Notes: generated by a model not told the origin, from the letters alone. Positions 50,747 through 59,823 are shown, counted from the first letter of the stretch. The stretch is DNA of 64,000 bases from Streptomyces solicavernae (GCF_029968095.1 NZ_JASCIR010000005.1:1-64000); one strand, 5' to 3'. A program made the numbers and translations.

Positions 50747-51775
50747 ATGCTCGCCACCAACGCCGAGTCCAGTCCGCTGCTCGGCTCCCGGGCCGTGGAG
50801 TCCGTCGCGCCCGGCGTGCACACCGTCGGCCTTCAGGGCAACAGCCTGGCCGTGGAGACCGACGAGGGGCTGCTGATCGTCGACTCCGGCCCGTCCCCGC
50901 AGCTGGTCCGGCCCGTGCTCGACGAGCTGCGGGAGCGGACCGGGAAGAGCGTGCGCTGGATCGTCTACAGCCACGGGCACCTCGGATACAACTACGGCGT
51001 GTCCGGTTTCCTCGACGTCGCCGCCGAACGCGGCGAACCCCGGCCGACGGTGATCGCGCACGCCAACGTCGTACGCCGCCAACGCCGTTACCTGGAGACC
51101 GCGGGCCTGCAGAACCGCATCAACGCCCGCCAGTTCCGCCGCCCCCTCGCGGATTTCCCGGCGGCCCCGCCGCTGACCTTCCCCGACCAGACGTACACCG
51201 ACTCCCTCACCCTGGGCTCCACGGGCCGGACGGTCCGGCTGCTGTGGGCGCCGTCCGAGACGGACGACGTGACGGCGGTCTGGCTGCCGGGGGAGCGGAT
51301 CCTGTACGCGAGCGCCGCGGTGATCAGCGGCATCCCCAACGTGGGCACGCCGATGCGCACGTTGCGCGACCCGGCCCGTTGGGCCGACACCCTGGACCGG
51401 CTCGCCGCGCTCGGCCCCGAGACCGTGATCCCGGAGTTCGGGCCGGTGCTCCGCGAGGGCGGCGCGGCCCAGCTCACCGCGACCGCGGCGGCGTTGCGCT
51501 GGCTGCGGCGGGCGGTCGTGGACCGGCTCAACGCGGGCCGGGGCGTGGACGACATCGTGCACGACCTCGACTACCCGGCCGAGCTGTTCGACGTGCCGTG
51601 GATGCGGGAGAACTACGGCCACCGCGAGTACATCGTGCGCGACATCGTCCGTTCCGAGACCGGCTGGTGGGACGGCAACCCCACCCACCTGCACCCCGCC
51701 CGCCCGGCCAGGCGGAGGCTGCGGGTTAGGCGCAGCCGGCGTCGGGCGGGTCCGGTACGGGCTCGGGCTTGGTGA
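50747..51775 (+). CDS. Metallo-beta-lactamase-fold protein with altered metal motif
   Basis: A 342-residue MBL-fold protein related to the alkylsulfatase branch (N-terminal GVHTVGLQGNSLAVETDEG; ETDDVTAVWLPGERILYASA). The metal motif normally HxHxDH reads SHGHLGYNYG near 77: the two first His remain but Asp and His are replaced by Gly and Tyr, and the usual Gly-Asp after the ETDD segment reads Ala-Ser-Ala. It may bind one metal or be non-hydrolytic. AAGGAGG precedes the ATG. The last 50 bp overlap the 3' end of the convergent helicase gene, giving an Arg-rich tail. It is last in the MFS operon. Confidence 0.85.
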   Translation: MLATNAESSPLLGSRAVESVAPGVHTVGLQGNSLAVETDEGLLIVDSGPSPQLVRPVLDELRERTGKSVRWIVYSHGHLGYNYGVSGFLDVAAERGEPRPTVIAHANVVRRQRRYLETAGLQNRINARQFRRPLADFPAAPPLTFPDQTYTDSLTLGSTGRTVRLLWAPSETDDVTAVWLPGERILYASAAVISGIPNVGTPMRTLRDPARWADTLDRLAALGPETVIPEFGPVLREGGAAQLTATAAALRWLRRAVVDRLNAGRGVDDIVHDLDYPAELFDVPWMRENYGHREYIVRDIVRSETGWWDGNPTHLHPARPARRRLRVRRSRRRAGPVRARAW

Positions 51776-54020
51776 GGTCCACTGAGTCCCGTACGGGCTC
51801 CGGCTCAGGCTCTGACTCTGGCTCTGGCTCTGACTTGGTGAGGCTGACGCCGAGGCGGGCCTGCTCCTCCTCGACGATCCGGCGGGCCAGCTCCGCGTCC
51901 GAGACGTCGATCGCGTCCGGCGTGGATTCCGCGACGGCGCTGCGGCGGGCGTACGCGTCGAAGAGGCGGGTCTTGTCGGCCAGCATCTGCACCATGCGCT
52001 CGTCGACGCCGCCGGTCGCCAGGAGCCGGTGGACGTGGACCGGCCGGGCCTGGCCCATGCGGTGCGCGCGGGCCACGGCCTGGTGCTCGATGGTCGGCTT
52101 GATCTGGGGTTCGCAGAGCACGACGACCGACGCGGCCTGCATGTTGAGTCCGACGCCCGCCGCCTGGATCTGCGCGAGCAGCACGGCGGGGCCCTGGACG
52201 GCCGTGAACGCGTCGACGACCGCCTGCCGCCGCCCGGCCGGGATGCTGCCGGTGAGCGGCCCGAACACGGGAGCGTCGCCGTCGGCATCGGAATCGGAAT
52301 CTGCATCCGCGTCCGCCCGGAGCGCTTCGTGGACCACGGTCAGGACGTCCCTGAAGTACGAGAAGACCACCGTCTTCTGCCCGTTCTCATCGGCCTCCCG
52401 GACGATCTCCCGGAGCCGGTCGAGCTTGGCCGACTTCTCGGGGTGTGTGTACGCGGATCTGCGCATCGCCATGAAGTTGCCGTCGATCACGGCCTCGCGG
52501 TACGCGTCCTCGTCGGCGGCGCTGGGCGTCTCCCACTCGTCGGTCTGTTGCAGGCTGGGCAGTTCCGTCAGCACGTCGTCCTGGTTGCGCCGCAGGTAGA
52601 CCGGGGCGACGGCCTTGCGGAAGGCGACCGAGCCGATGAGGGCGTCCCGTTCGCCGAGGGAGTCCGCGACGTCGCCGTCGAGCATCCGGACCAGGTTGCG
52701 GAACTCGGCGGGCCGGTTCTCCATCGGCGTACCGGTCATGAAGAGCGCGCGCTCGCAGCGCTCCGTCCAGCGGGCGACCGCCTGGGAGCGCAGGGCCTTC
52801 GGGTTCTTCACGGTGTGCGCCTCGTCGACGACGAGCAGGTCGGCCTCGCCGCCGGCCGGTTCGGGGAAGCCGCGCAGCGCGTCGAAGGTGGTCACGGCGA
52901 CCCCGCCGCGGCCCTGCCAGTCGTCAAAGGCCGCGTGCCGGTCGGGGCCGTGCAGGACCGTGGGGCGCAGGGTGGAGCGGGCCTCGATCTCGCGGGTCCA
53001 GTTGACGAGGACGCCGGCCGGGCAGACGACCAGGAACCGGTTCCGTCCCTCGGCGGCGAGGTGGGCGACGGCGGCGATGGCCTGGATGGTCTTGCCGAGT
53101 CCCATCTCGTCCCCGAGCATCACCTTGCGGCGGGCGAGGGCGAAGCGGGCGCCGAAGGCCTGGTAGCCGCGGAGGGAGACCCTGCGGTGGGTGTCGTCGA
53201 GGCCCTGGGCGCGGACGTGCTCGGCGATCTCGTCCGGCAGGAACCCCTCGGCGGCGGCTGCGTCCGGGACGCGTCCGGTGATCTCGGCGAGCAGGCTGTA
53301 GTACTCGGCGGAGCGCAGCTCGAAGTCGACCCAGGCGGCGATGTCCGAGTCCGGTGCGCGCAGCAGGTCCACGGAGGCCTGCGCCAACTGGCCGGGCACG
53401 CCTGCCTGTTGGGCCTGAGCGACCAGGGTCCGCAGGGCGTCGGCCGCCGCGAGGGCGCGGGACTTCTTCGCCCGCCCGGCGAACAGCATCCGCAGCCGTC
53501 CGGAGGCGGGCCGGGCTTCGGCGAGCAGCGGTTCCAGGCGGGCGGCGAGCCCGGTGGCGGTGTCGACGGCCCGCCGCGCCTCGGGCCCCGCCTCGACCAG
53601 GACGTGCAGAGCGGTGACGAGTGCGGTGGTACGGGGCTCGGGGTGGTCGACGTCGATGTGCACGGCGACGGTGTCGTGCGCGGCCTCGGTGAGGCGGCGG
53701 GTGGCGGCGAAGATCTGGTCGACGGTGCGCTGGCCCACGCCGGGCAGCTGGCGCAGGCGGTACGGTCCGGCCTCGACGATCTGGCCGACCGTACGAAACC
53801 CGCCGTTCTCGACACTGGCGAGGCGCAGCCGGCCCTCGGTGAGCTCCTGGAGGCGGGCTATGGGGATGCCGTCGAGCTCGCGCGCCACCTCGGCGTCGTG
53901 GATCGGCCCGACCGCGGCGCGCACGGCGTCGACGGCTCGCGCATGGTCCGCGATCAGCGCCCTCGCCGCGTCCGACAGCCGCACCCCTTCCGCGACCACC
54001 TCCCGCTCGTCCCGCCCCAC
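51726..54020 (-). CDS. SNF2-family DEAD/DEAH-type helicase/translocase
   Basis: A 764-residue SNF2/Rad54-like ATPase that moves on double-stranded DNA or remodels protein-DNA complexes. A helix-hairpin-helix (RLRQLPGVGQRTVDQIF) near 93 suggests DNA binding. The helicase core from about 330 has motif I GDEMGLGKTIQA, motif II VVDEAHTVKNP, motif III FMTGTPMENRP, and motif VI QAVARAHRMGQARPVHV near 670. Acidic low-complexity segments occur near 595 (DADADSDSDADGD) and at the C-terminus. GTG at 54020 has AAGGGG 8 bp upstream; the frame extends further but reads as promoter. The 230 bp between this start and the DoxX gene show nothing else. Confidence 0.92.
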   Translation of the reverse strand: MGRDEREVVAEGVRLSDAARALIADHARAVDAVRAAVGPIHDAEVARELDGIPIARLQELTEGRLRLASVENGGFRTVGQIVEAGPYRLRQLPGVGQRTVDQIFAATRRLTEAAHDTVAVHIDVDHPEPRTTALVTALHVLVEAGPEARRAVDTATGLAARLEPLLAEARPASGRLRMLFAGRAKKSRALAAADALRTLVAQAQQAGVPGQLAQASVDLLRAPDSDIAAWVDFELRSAEYYSLLAEITGRVPDAAAAEGFLPDEIAEHVRAQGLDDTHRRVSLRGYQAFGARFALARRKVMLGDEMGLGKTIQAIAAVAHLAAEGRNRFLVVCPAGVLVNWTREIEARSTLRPTVLHGPDRHAAFDDWQGRGGVAVTTFDALRGFPEPAGGEADLLVVDEAHTVKNPKALRSQAVARWTERCERALFMTGTPMENRPAEFRNLVRMLDGDVADSLGERDALIGSVAFRKAVAPVYLRRNQDDVLTELPSLQQTDEWETPSAADEDAYREAVIDGNFMAMRRSAYTHPEKSAKLDRLREIVREADENGQKTVVFSYFRDVLTVVHEALRADADADSDSDADGDAPVFGPLTGSIPAGRRQAVVDAFTAVQGPAVLLAQIQAAGVGLNMQAASVVVLCEPQIKPTIEHQAVARAHRMGQARPVHVHRLLATGGVDERMVQMLADKTRLFDAYARRSAVAESTPDAIDVSDAELARRIVEEEQARLGVSLTKSEPEPESEPEPEPVRDSVDLTKPEPVPDPPDAGCA

Positions 54021-54249
54021 GTGCACACCCCTTCTCGGCCAGGAGGCGGCTCCCGCCCGCCAGGCCGGGCAGTTCGCCCCCATCTCCGGTCCCGTCCGGA
54101 CACCGCCGACCTGCCCCCAACCTACGCGCCCCCACTGACACTCGCTCCCGCCACCGCCTGAGCGGACTCGGCCACCGTGTCCGGCTCGGACGCACCGGGG
54201 CGGCACACCTGGCGGTACACCTTCCGGCCACCCTGCGCCGCCGCTGCTG

Positions 54250-54786
54250 CTACTCCTCCCCCTCCCCCTCCTCCGCCCGCTCCGCCACCACCCGCTCCCT
54301 CCGTCCCACCACGACGCCCGCCGCGACCGCGCTTGCCGCGAAGGCGAGGAGGAGGGTGGCGGGGCGGTCGAGGCGGTGGCCGGTGATGTGGTCGACGGAG
54401 TAGCGGCCGGGGCCGGCGAGGCCGAGGCCCGCGGCGACGAAGCCGAGGTAGGCCGGGTACTCGTAGCCGCCCTGCATGGCGAAGAAGCCGGACGGGCTGT
54501 GCACCGCGACCGCGCCCGCCATCGCCCCGGCGGCCGCCGCGCCCGCCGCGGGCGTGGCCGCGCCGAGGGCGAGCAGCGCGCCGCCGCCCGCCTCGCCCAG
54601 GCCCGCGGCGAGGGCGCTCGGCCTGCCGGGGCGGAAGCCCATGGCCTCCATTGCCTGCGCCGTGGCGTCGAGCCCGCCGCCGCCGAACCAGCCGAAGAGC
54701 TTCTGCGCCCCGTGCGCGACGAGCACGCCGCCCGTGCCGAGGCGGATGGCCAGCAGGCCCAGGTCCTTGCGGTTGAGGCAGCCCAT
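54250..54786 (-). CDS. DoxX-family membrane protein
   Basis: A 178-residue DoxX-type protein with four hydrophobic helices, beginning GLLAIRLGTGGVLVAHGAQKLFGWFGG, the usual DoxX signature. Members are linked to redox and thiosulphate or detoxification complexes; a role cannot be fixed here. AAGGAC precedes the ATG. The C-terminus is a Glu/Gly-rich tail. Confidence 0.88.
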   Translation of the reverse strand: MGCLNRKDLGLLAIRLGTGGVLVAHGAQKLFGWFGGGGLDATAQAMEAMGFRPGRPSALAAGLGEAGGGALLALGAATPAAGAAAAGAMAGAVAVHSPSGFFAMQGGYEYPAYLGFVAAGLGLAGPGRYSVDHITGHRLDRPATLLLAFAASAVAAGVVVGRRERVVAERAEEGEGEE

Positions 54787-54856
54787 GTCGTGGTCCTTAC
54801 GTCCGGTCGTCCGTGCGCCGCCTCTCAGTTTTCGCCGGGGCGGGGCCGCCCGCCAC

Positions 54857-55270
54857 TCAGGCCAGGCCGTCCGCCTTCAGGCCCGCCAACACCGCCTCGC
54901 CGAGCGCCTGCACGGCGGACTGCGGCCGCACCATCACCGTGAACTCCTTGATGCGGCCCTCGGGGTCGAAGTGCAGCAGGTCGATGCCGTGGATCTCGCG
55001 GCCGCCGACGACCGCCCGGAACAGCAGGACGGTCGACGGGCACACCGTGCCGTCCACACCGGTCTCGGCCGTGCCCGCGTACCGGCCGACGTACCGGAAC
55101 TCCTCGAAGGTGCGCAGCAGGACCCCGAAGAGGCCGAGCACCATCGGCTTGCCCTCGAAGGGCGTGAACTTCACGGGGCTGTACAGGCGGATGTCGTCGG
55201 TGAACAGCTCGCCCAGCGCGCCGAGTTCGCGCCGGTCGACGGCCTCCTGGAAGCGGTCGGTGGTCGTCAT
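54857..55270 (-). CDS. SnoaL/NTF2-like protein
   Basis: A 137-residue alpha+beta-barrel protein of the nuclear transport factor 2/SnoaL-like group (FTDDIRLYSPVKFTPFEG; IDLLHFDPEGRIKEFTVMVRP). Such proteins are small enzymes or ligand binders; no catalytic residues can be assigned. ATG at 55270. It is divergent from a PadR regulator with only 27 bp between the start codons, so it is probably that regulator's target. Confidence 0.85.
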   Translation of the reverse strand: MTTTDRFQEAVDRRELGALGELFTDDIRLYSPVKFTPFEGKPMVLGLFGVLLRTFEEFRYVGRYAGTAETGVDGTVCPSTVLLFRAVVGGREIHGIDLLHFDPEGRIKEFTVMVRPQSAVQALGEAVLAGLKADGLA

Positions 55271-55297
55271 GTCCTGCGCCCTGCTGAAGGAGCCCCC

Positions 55298-55849
55298 ATG
55301 GCCCTGCGTCACGCCGTCCTCGCGGCGCTGCTCGACGAGGAGCGGAGCGGGTACCAGCTGGCCAAGGCCTTCGACCTGGGCGTGGCCAACTTCTGGTACG
55401 CGAAGCCGCAGCAGCTCTACGCCGAGCTGGCCCGGCTCGAACAGGGCGGCCTGATCGCCGGGCGCGAGGTCGTCCAGGAGGGCCGCCCCAACAAGCGGCT
55501 GTTCACGGTCACCGGCGCGGGCCTCGCCGAGCTGGAGGCGTTCACGGCCGCCGCCGCCAAGCCGTCCGTCCTGCGCGACGACCTGATGGTCAAGGTCCAG
55601 GCCGCCGACCGCGTCGAGACCGACCACCTGATCGCCCGGCTCACCGAGCGCATCGGCTTCGCGCAGGACAAGGTCGACCTGTTCGAGCGGCTTCTGCACA
55701 CCATGCGCAGCGACCGCGACGAGGAGGACTTCCTGCTGCACGGCCGGCCGATCGGCCCGTACCTGACCTGCCTGCGCGGCCTCGCCTTCGAGCGGGGCAA
55801 CCGCGACTGGTGCGAGCGCGCCATCACCGTCCTGCGGGCCCGCCGATGA
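55298..55849 (+). CDS. PadR-family transcriptional regulator
   Basis: A 183-residue PadR regulator. The N-terminal winged helix (1-80: ALRHAVLAALLDEERSGYQL, LYAELARLEQGGLI) is followed by a Vir_act_alpha_C-type helical dimerisation domain (FAQDKVDLFERLLHTM). AAGGAG precedes the ATG by 5-6 bp. The short shared gap with the SnoaL-like gene implies joint control. Confidence 0.92.
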   Translation: MALRHAVLAALLDEERSGYQLAKAFDLGVANFWYAKPQQLYAELARLEQGGLIAGREVVQEGRPNKRLFTVTGAGLAELEAFTAAAAKPSVLRDDLMVKVQAADRVETDHLIARLTERIGFAQDKVDLFERLLHTMRSDRDEEDFLLHGRPIGPYLTCLRGLAFERGNRDWCERAITVLRARR

Positions 55850-55934
55850 GCGGCCCGGACGCCCCGCGCCCCCCGTCTACGCGGTTGGGCCCACCGCCTG
55901 GCCGGGAAACTGGCCTTCCGCAGAGCGGAGTTGA

Positions 55935-55956
55935 CGTACGCGAACCGATGCGTACG
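55935..55956. terminator. Possible hairpin between convergent genes
   Basis: CGTACGC (55935-55941) pairs with GCGTACG (55950-55956) around an 8-base loop, midway between the PadR gene and the small convergent gene. Confidence 0.35.
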
Positions 55957-55979
55957 CGTACCGAAGAAGCGTGAGCCGG

Positions 55980-56219
55980 TTACTCCGCCGGGTCCTCGTC
56001 GGCCCGGCGGGCCGCCTTCTGCACGTCCCCCTCGACGGCCTCCCGGCTCCGGCCCGTCGCCTCCGCGTGCCGGGCGATCGCGGACCGCACGTTCTCCGAG
56101 GCCCGGCGCCATCGCTCGCGCTGCGCCTCGTACGCCTCGCCGGTGAGGCCCGCGAGCTTCGCCCGCTCCTCCTCCGCGCAGCGTTCCAGCCTGATCAGTT
56201 CATCGGAGATCTCAGCCAC
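55980..56219 (-). CDS. Small charged helical protein
   Basis: A 79-residue protein, predicted almost entirely helical, with many Glu, Arg and Ala residues (ELIRLERCAEEERAKLAGL, RRASENVRSAIARHAEATG). GTG at 56219 with AGGA upstream. I do not recognise a family; it could be a small coiled-coil accessory protein. Confidence 0.65.
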   Translation of the reverse strand: MAEISDELIRLERCAEEERAKLAGLTGEAYEAQRERWRRASENVRSAIARHAEATGRSREAVEGDVQKAARRADEDPAE

Positions 56220-56331
56220 ACTCGAATCCTAAGGACCCGGAACGCGACGCGCGATCGTACGGAGAGGTGCGGCTCAGGGCGCGAGCAACCCCAGGATGCC
56301 CGGCGCGAGTTGGCCCACGCAGGCCGCGCTC

Positions 56332-56391
56332 AGGCCGAGGAGCAGGCCGAGGAGCAGGCCGAGGAGCAGGCCGAGGAGCAGGCCGAGGAGC
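56332..56391. repeat. 12-bp tandem repeat, five copies
   Basis: Five exact copies of AGGCCGAGGAGC. One frame reads QAEE, another GRGA and the minus strand LLLG repeats, and none has a convincing start or partner domain. The 291-bp gap (56220-56510) therefore holds the array but no gene I can support. Confidence 0.85.
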
Positions 56392-56510
56392 AGGCGGTGA
56401 GGTGCGCATGGCGGCGGCGCAAGGGGTCGCGGAGGCCGCACACCGCGTGGTGAGCCCGGCACCGCGCCGGGCCCGCACGACGGCTACGACAACTGCGACA
56501 GCTACGACAG

Positions 56511-57434
56511 CTACGACAACTGCGACTGCACCTGCGAGGAGATCAGCTCCAGGTGCTCCAGGTCGTCCAGGTCGAGAATCTGCAGGTAGACGCGGCGCGA
56601 GCCGATCTCCGCGTACCGGCCGAGCTTGTCGACGACCTCGTCCGGCGATCCGGCCAGGCCGTTGGCGCGCAGCTCGGCCACGTCCCGGCCGATGGCCTGT
56701 GCCCGGCGGGCCACCTCGGCCTCGTCCTTGCCGACGCAGGCGACCAGGGCGTTGGAGTACACCAGCTCGTCGGGCACCCGGCCGAACTCCTCGGCGGCCG
56801 CGCGGACCCGGCCGAACTGGCGCTCGCTGTCCTCGACCGAGGCGAACGGAATGTTGAACTCGTCCGCGTACCGGGCGGCGAGACGCGGCGTGCGGACCGC
56901 GCCGTGACCGCCGATCAGCACCGGAACCTTCGCCTGCGCGGGCTTGGGCAGCGCGGGCGAACCGGCCAGGCGGTAGTGCGTGCCGTCGAAGTCGAAGGTA
57001 CGGCCGATCTCCGTGCCCCAGAGCCCGGTGACGATCGCCAGCTGCTCCTCCAGGCGGGCGAACTTCTCCTTCGGGAACGGAATGCCGTACGCGGTGTGCT
57101 CCTCCTCGAACCAGCCCGCGCCCAGGCCGAGTTCGACGCGGCCGCCGGACATCTGGTCGACCTGCGCGACCTGGATGGCGAGCACGCCGGGCAGCCGGAA
57201 CGTGCCGGCCGTCATCAGCGTGCCCAGCCGGATCCGGCTCGTCTCACGGGCGAGTCCGGCCAGCGTGATCCAGGCGTCGGTGGGGCCCGGCAGGCCGTCG
57301 CTCGCGCCCATGCGGAGGTAGTGGTCGGAGCGGAAGAACGCGTCAAAGCCCAGCTCCTCGGTGGCCTTGGCGACGGTGAGCAGAGTGTCGTAGGTGGCCC
57401 CCTGCTGGGGCTCGGTGAAGATGCGCAGATCCAT
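56511..57434 (-). CDS. LLM-class F420-dependent oxidoreductase
   Basis: A 307-residue luciferase-like TIM-barrel oxidoreductase of the F420 type (FFRSDHYLRMG; LGTLMTAGTFRLPGVLAIQVAQVD; GGRVELGLGAGWFEEEHTAYGI; VPVLIGGHG). Such enzymes use coenzyme F420 or FMN to reduce or oxidise small molecules. ATG at 57434 has AGGATGG upstream; ATG at 57443 is less well spaced. The 3' end is in a short imperfect repeat (CGACAACTG/CGACAGCTA units) that runs past the stop. It stands alone; the substrate is unknown. Confidence 0.9.
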   Translation of the reverse strand: MDLRIFTEPQQGATYDTLLTVAKATEELGFDAFFRSDHYLRMGASDGLPGPTDAWITLAGLARETSRIRLGTLMTAGTFRLPGVLAIQVAQVDQMSGGRVELGLGAGWFEEEHTAYGIPFPKEKFARLEEQLAIVTGLWGTEIGRTFDFDGTHYRLAGSPALPKPAQAKVPVLIGGHGAVRTPRLAARYADEFNIPFASVEDSERQFGRVRAAAEEFGRVPDELVYSNALVACVGKDEAEVARRAQAIGRDVAELRANGLAGSPDEVVDKLGRYAEIGSRRVYLQILDLDDLEHLELISSQVQSQLS

Positions 57435-57555
57435 GGGGTCCATCCTGCATCCTGCGCCCGCCCCACCGAGCCGCCCCGGCCCCGCGTCCGCCCGCCTCAG
57501 CCCACCCGGCCCGCGTCAGCCCGCCCCGGCCCCGCGTCCGCCACCTCGGCCCGCG

Positions 57556-58455
57556 TCAGCCCTGGGTGGCCAGGAACTCCTCCACCTCGTCGCGCGACGG
57601 CGCGGACGGCTGTGCGCCCGTGCGCGTCGTACTGATCGCGGCCGCCGCGCACGCCCAGCGTGCCGCCTGCTCCAGTGGACGGTCCTCGGCGAGCGCGACG
57701 GCCAGGGCGCCGCAGAAGGAGTCGCCCGCCCCGGTCGTGTCGGTCGGGGTCACCCGGAACGCGGGGATGTGCAGGCTCGACGTGCCTTCGAGGAGCAGCA
57801 CGCCGTCGCCGCCGAGGGTGACGACGACCGCGCCCGCGCCGGTCAGCTTCCGTGCCGCGGCGACGATCTCGTCGACCGTACGGGCCTCGGCGGTGCCGGT
57901 GAGCGCGGCGAGCTCGGTGCGGTTCGGTACGAGCAGGTCCACCTGCGCGGGCGGCACCGCGCCCTCGACCGCCGGGGCCGGGTTGTAGAGGACCAGGCCG
58001 CCCGCGAGGCGGGCCGCGGCGTGGTTGGCCGAGTCCGGCACCTCCTGCTGCAGGACGGTGACCTTGGCCGCGCCGAGCGGGCCGACGGCGGCCTCGCAAT
58101 CGGCGGCCATGAGGCGGGAGTTGGCGCCGGGGCTGACGATGATGGAGTTCTCGCCGTCCGGGTTCACGGCGATCAGCGCACGGCCGGTGGGCACACTCTC
58201 GGTACGCAGGATGTGGGTGGTGTCCACACCCTGCGTGCGGGCCGCGTCGACCAGGACGTCGGCGGCGTCGTCGTCGCCCACGCGCCCGACGAACGCGACC
58301 GCGCCGCCGAGCCGGGCGGCGGCCACGGCCTGGTTGGCGCCCTTGCCGCCGGGGTGCTGCACGATGTCCCCGCCGAGGACGGTCTCCCCGGGGACGGGGT
58401 GGTGCGGCACCGGGGCGATGAGGTCCAGGTTGAGACTTCCGACGACGGCGATCAC
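57556..58455 (-). CDS. rbsK: Ribokinase
   Basis: A 299-residue PfkB-family ribokinase that phosphorylates D-ribose to ribose 5-phosphate. Visible are the N-terminal GSLNLDLIAPV, the substrate motif GGKGANQAVAAARLG near 37 and the catalytic/anion-hole motif DTTGAGDSFCGALA near 238. GTG at 58455 overlaps the stop of the LacI gene (GTGA), so translation is coupled. With the divergent nucleoside hydrolase it completes nucleoside salvage: base removal, then ribose phosphorylation. The 113 bp downstream contain only C/G-rich imperfect repeats. Confidence 0.95.
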   Translation of the reverse strand: MIAVVGSLNLDLIAPVPHHPVPGETVLGGDIVQHPGGKGANQAVAAARLGGAVAFVGRVGDDDAADVLVDAARTQGVDTTHILRTESVPTGRALIAVNPDGENSIIVSPGANSRLMAADCEAAVGPLGAAKVTVLQQEVPDSANHAAARLAGGLVLYNPAPAVEGAVPPAQVDLLVPNRTELAALTGTAEARTVDEIVAAARKLTGAGAVVVTLGGDGVLLLEGTSSLHIPAFRVTPTDTTGAGDSFCGALAVALAEDRPLEQAARWACAAAAISTTRTGAQPSAPSRDEVEEFLATQG

Positions 58456-59567
58456 TGCGCTTCCTCCGGCCTTGCGGTCATGTCCTTCACTGCGCCCACT
58501 TCGCTCACTTCGCCCACTTCGGTCACTTCGGCCACTTCGCTCACTTCGCTCGTACCGTGCCCACTCTGCTGCTGCGGCGCGCTGGAGTCCCGTACGACGA
58601 GGTCGGGGGCGAGCCGTATGGTGCGGTGCGGGCGGCTGCCGTGCTCGGGCGGGCGGCGGAGCAACCGGGCGGCCTCCGCGGCGAGTTCGGCCACCGGCTG
58701 GCGGACCGTCGTGATGCCGGGCGCGGACAGCGCGGCCATCGGGATGTCGTCAAAGCCGGTGACGGCGACCTGGCCCGGCACGTCCGCGCCGCGCTGCTGA
58801 AGCCGCTGCAGGGCGCCGACGGCGATCAGGTCGTTGGCGCAGACCAGCGCGTCCGGGCGCTCGTGCCACGCCTCGTCGACGGCGGCCCGGCCCCACTCCA
58901 CCGAGAAGTCGCCGAGGAACACCCGGCCCGGCGCGTCCGGGTCGAGCGCGCCGGCCCCGGACTCGTACGCGAGGCGTCGCTCGGCGGCCGCGGAGGCGGT
59001 GCCGGCGGCGCCGAGGAAGCAGACGCGGCGGCGGCCCGTCGCGGCGAGGTGGTCGAGGACGAGGTCCATGCCCGTGGCGTTGTCGACGGCCACGGAGTCG
59101 GCGACGCCCGGGCCGCAGCCGCGGTCCATGAGGACCAGCGGAACCCGTGCGGCGGCCGCGGCGACGGCCTCGCGGCTGCGCCGCTCGTGGGCCGGGATGA
59201 CGAGCAGGGCGTCGACGCGGCGGGCGAGCAGGTCGGCGATGTGCTCGGCCTCGGCGGCCGGGTCGTCGTCGCAGTCGGCGAGGAGGACGGCGCGGCCGTC
59301 GGCGTGCAGGGCGCGCGTCAACTCCCGTACGAGCGTGGGGTAGAAGGGGTTGGTGATCTGCGGCAGGACCAGGCCGACGGTGCCGGTGGCGCGGCTGCGG
59401 AGGGCGCGGGCGGCGTGGTTGGGGCGGTAGTCCAGCTGCTCGGCGGCGGCGCGGACGCGCTCGGCGGTCTCGGCGCCGACGGGGCGGGTGCCGGCCAGGA
59501 CGCGGGAGACGGTGGCGACGGAGCAGCCCGATGCGCGGGCGACGTCGCGCAGCGTTGCATCGGTCAT
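58452..59567 (-). CDS. LacI-family transcriptional repressor
   Basis: A 371-residue LacI regulator. The helix-turn-helix with hinge is at 1-60 (TLRDVARASGCSVATVSRVL; NHAARALRSRATGTVGLVLP) and a periplasmic-binding-protein-like sensor follows (FYPTLVRELTRALHADG; VAVTGFDDIPMAALSAPGITTV). The C-terminus has a Ser/Glu/Val repeat (SEVAEVTEVGEVSEVG) encoded by a 9-bp DNA repeat. It overlaps rbsK and is divergent from the nucleoside hydrolase. Two LacI-type sites lie between them (59690-59701 and 59824-59837), so it probably represses both arms and senses ribose or a nucleoside. Confidence 0.93.
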   Translation of the reverse strand: MTDATLRDVARASGCSVATVSRVLAGTRPVGAETAERVRAAAEQLDYRPNHAARALRSRATGTVGLVLPQITNPFYPTLVRELTRALHADGRAVLLADCDDDPAAEAEHIADLLARRVDALLVIPAHERRSREAVAAAAARVPLVLMDRGCGPGVADSVAVDNATGMDLVLDHLAATGRRRVCFLGAAGTASAAAERRLAYESGAGALDPDAPGRVFLGDFSVEWGRAAVDEAWHERPDALVCANDLIAVGALQRLQQRGADVPGQVAVTGFDDIPMAALSAPGITTVRQPVAELAAEAARLLRRPPEHGSRPHRTIRLAPDLVVRDSSAPQQQSGHGTSEVSEVAEVTEVGEVSEVGAVKDMTARPEEAQ

Positions 59568-59689
59568 GCCCGGCTCCCGACCGTCCGTCCACACATCCCG
59601 GCTGTCCGTCCACACATCTCGGCCACCCGCTCGACCCCCATACCTTCCCCCATGCCTTCCCGCATGCTTTCCCCACACCCGCAAAGTTT

Positions 59690-59701
59690 CGGAAAACGTT
59701 A
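59690..59701. promoter_or_regulatory. LacI-type operator near the repressor gene
   Basis: CGGAAAACGTTATC contains the central AACGTT with near-symmetric arms, the form of Streptomyces LacI sites. It lies about 125 bp upstream of the repressor start. Confidence 0.55.
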
Positions 59702-59823
59702 TCAGCACCTGACCCCAACGACCACCGTTTCTCCAGCTCCGCTGACGTGCTCGATCGCGGATCGTCTCGGGAGGCCGCCTCCGGCTGCCATTGACATAAT
59801 TCGGACGTCTGCTCATCCTCTCC

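Noticed and set aside
56274..56462. Minus-strand frame with LLLG repeats as a small membrane protein
   Set aside because: The hydrophobic segment is wholly a product of the 12-bp repeat; other frames are equally open and no ribosome site supports it.
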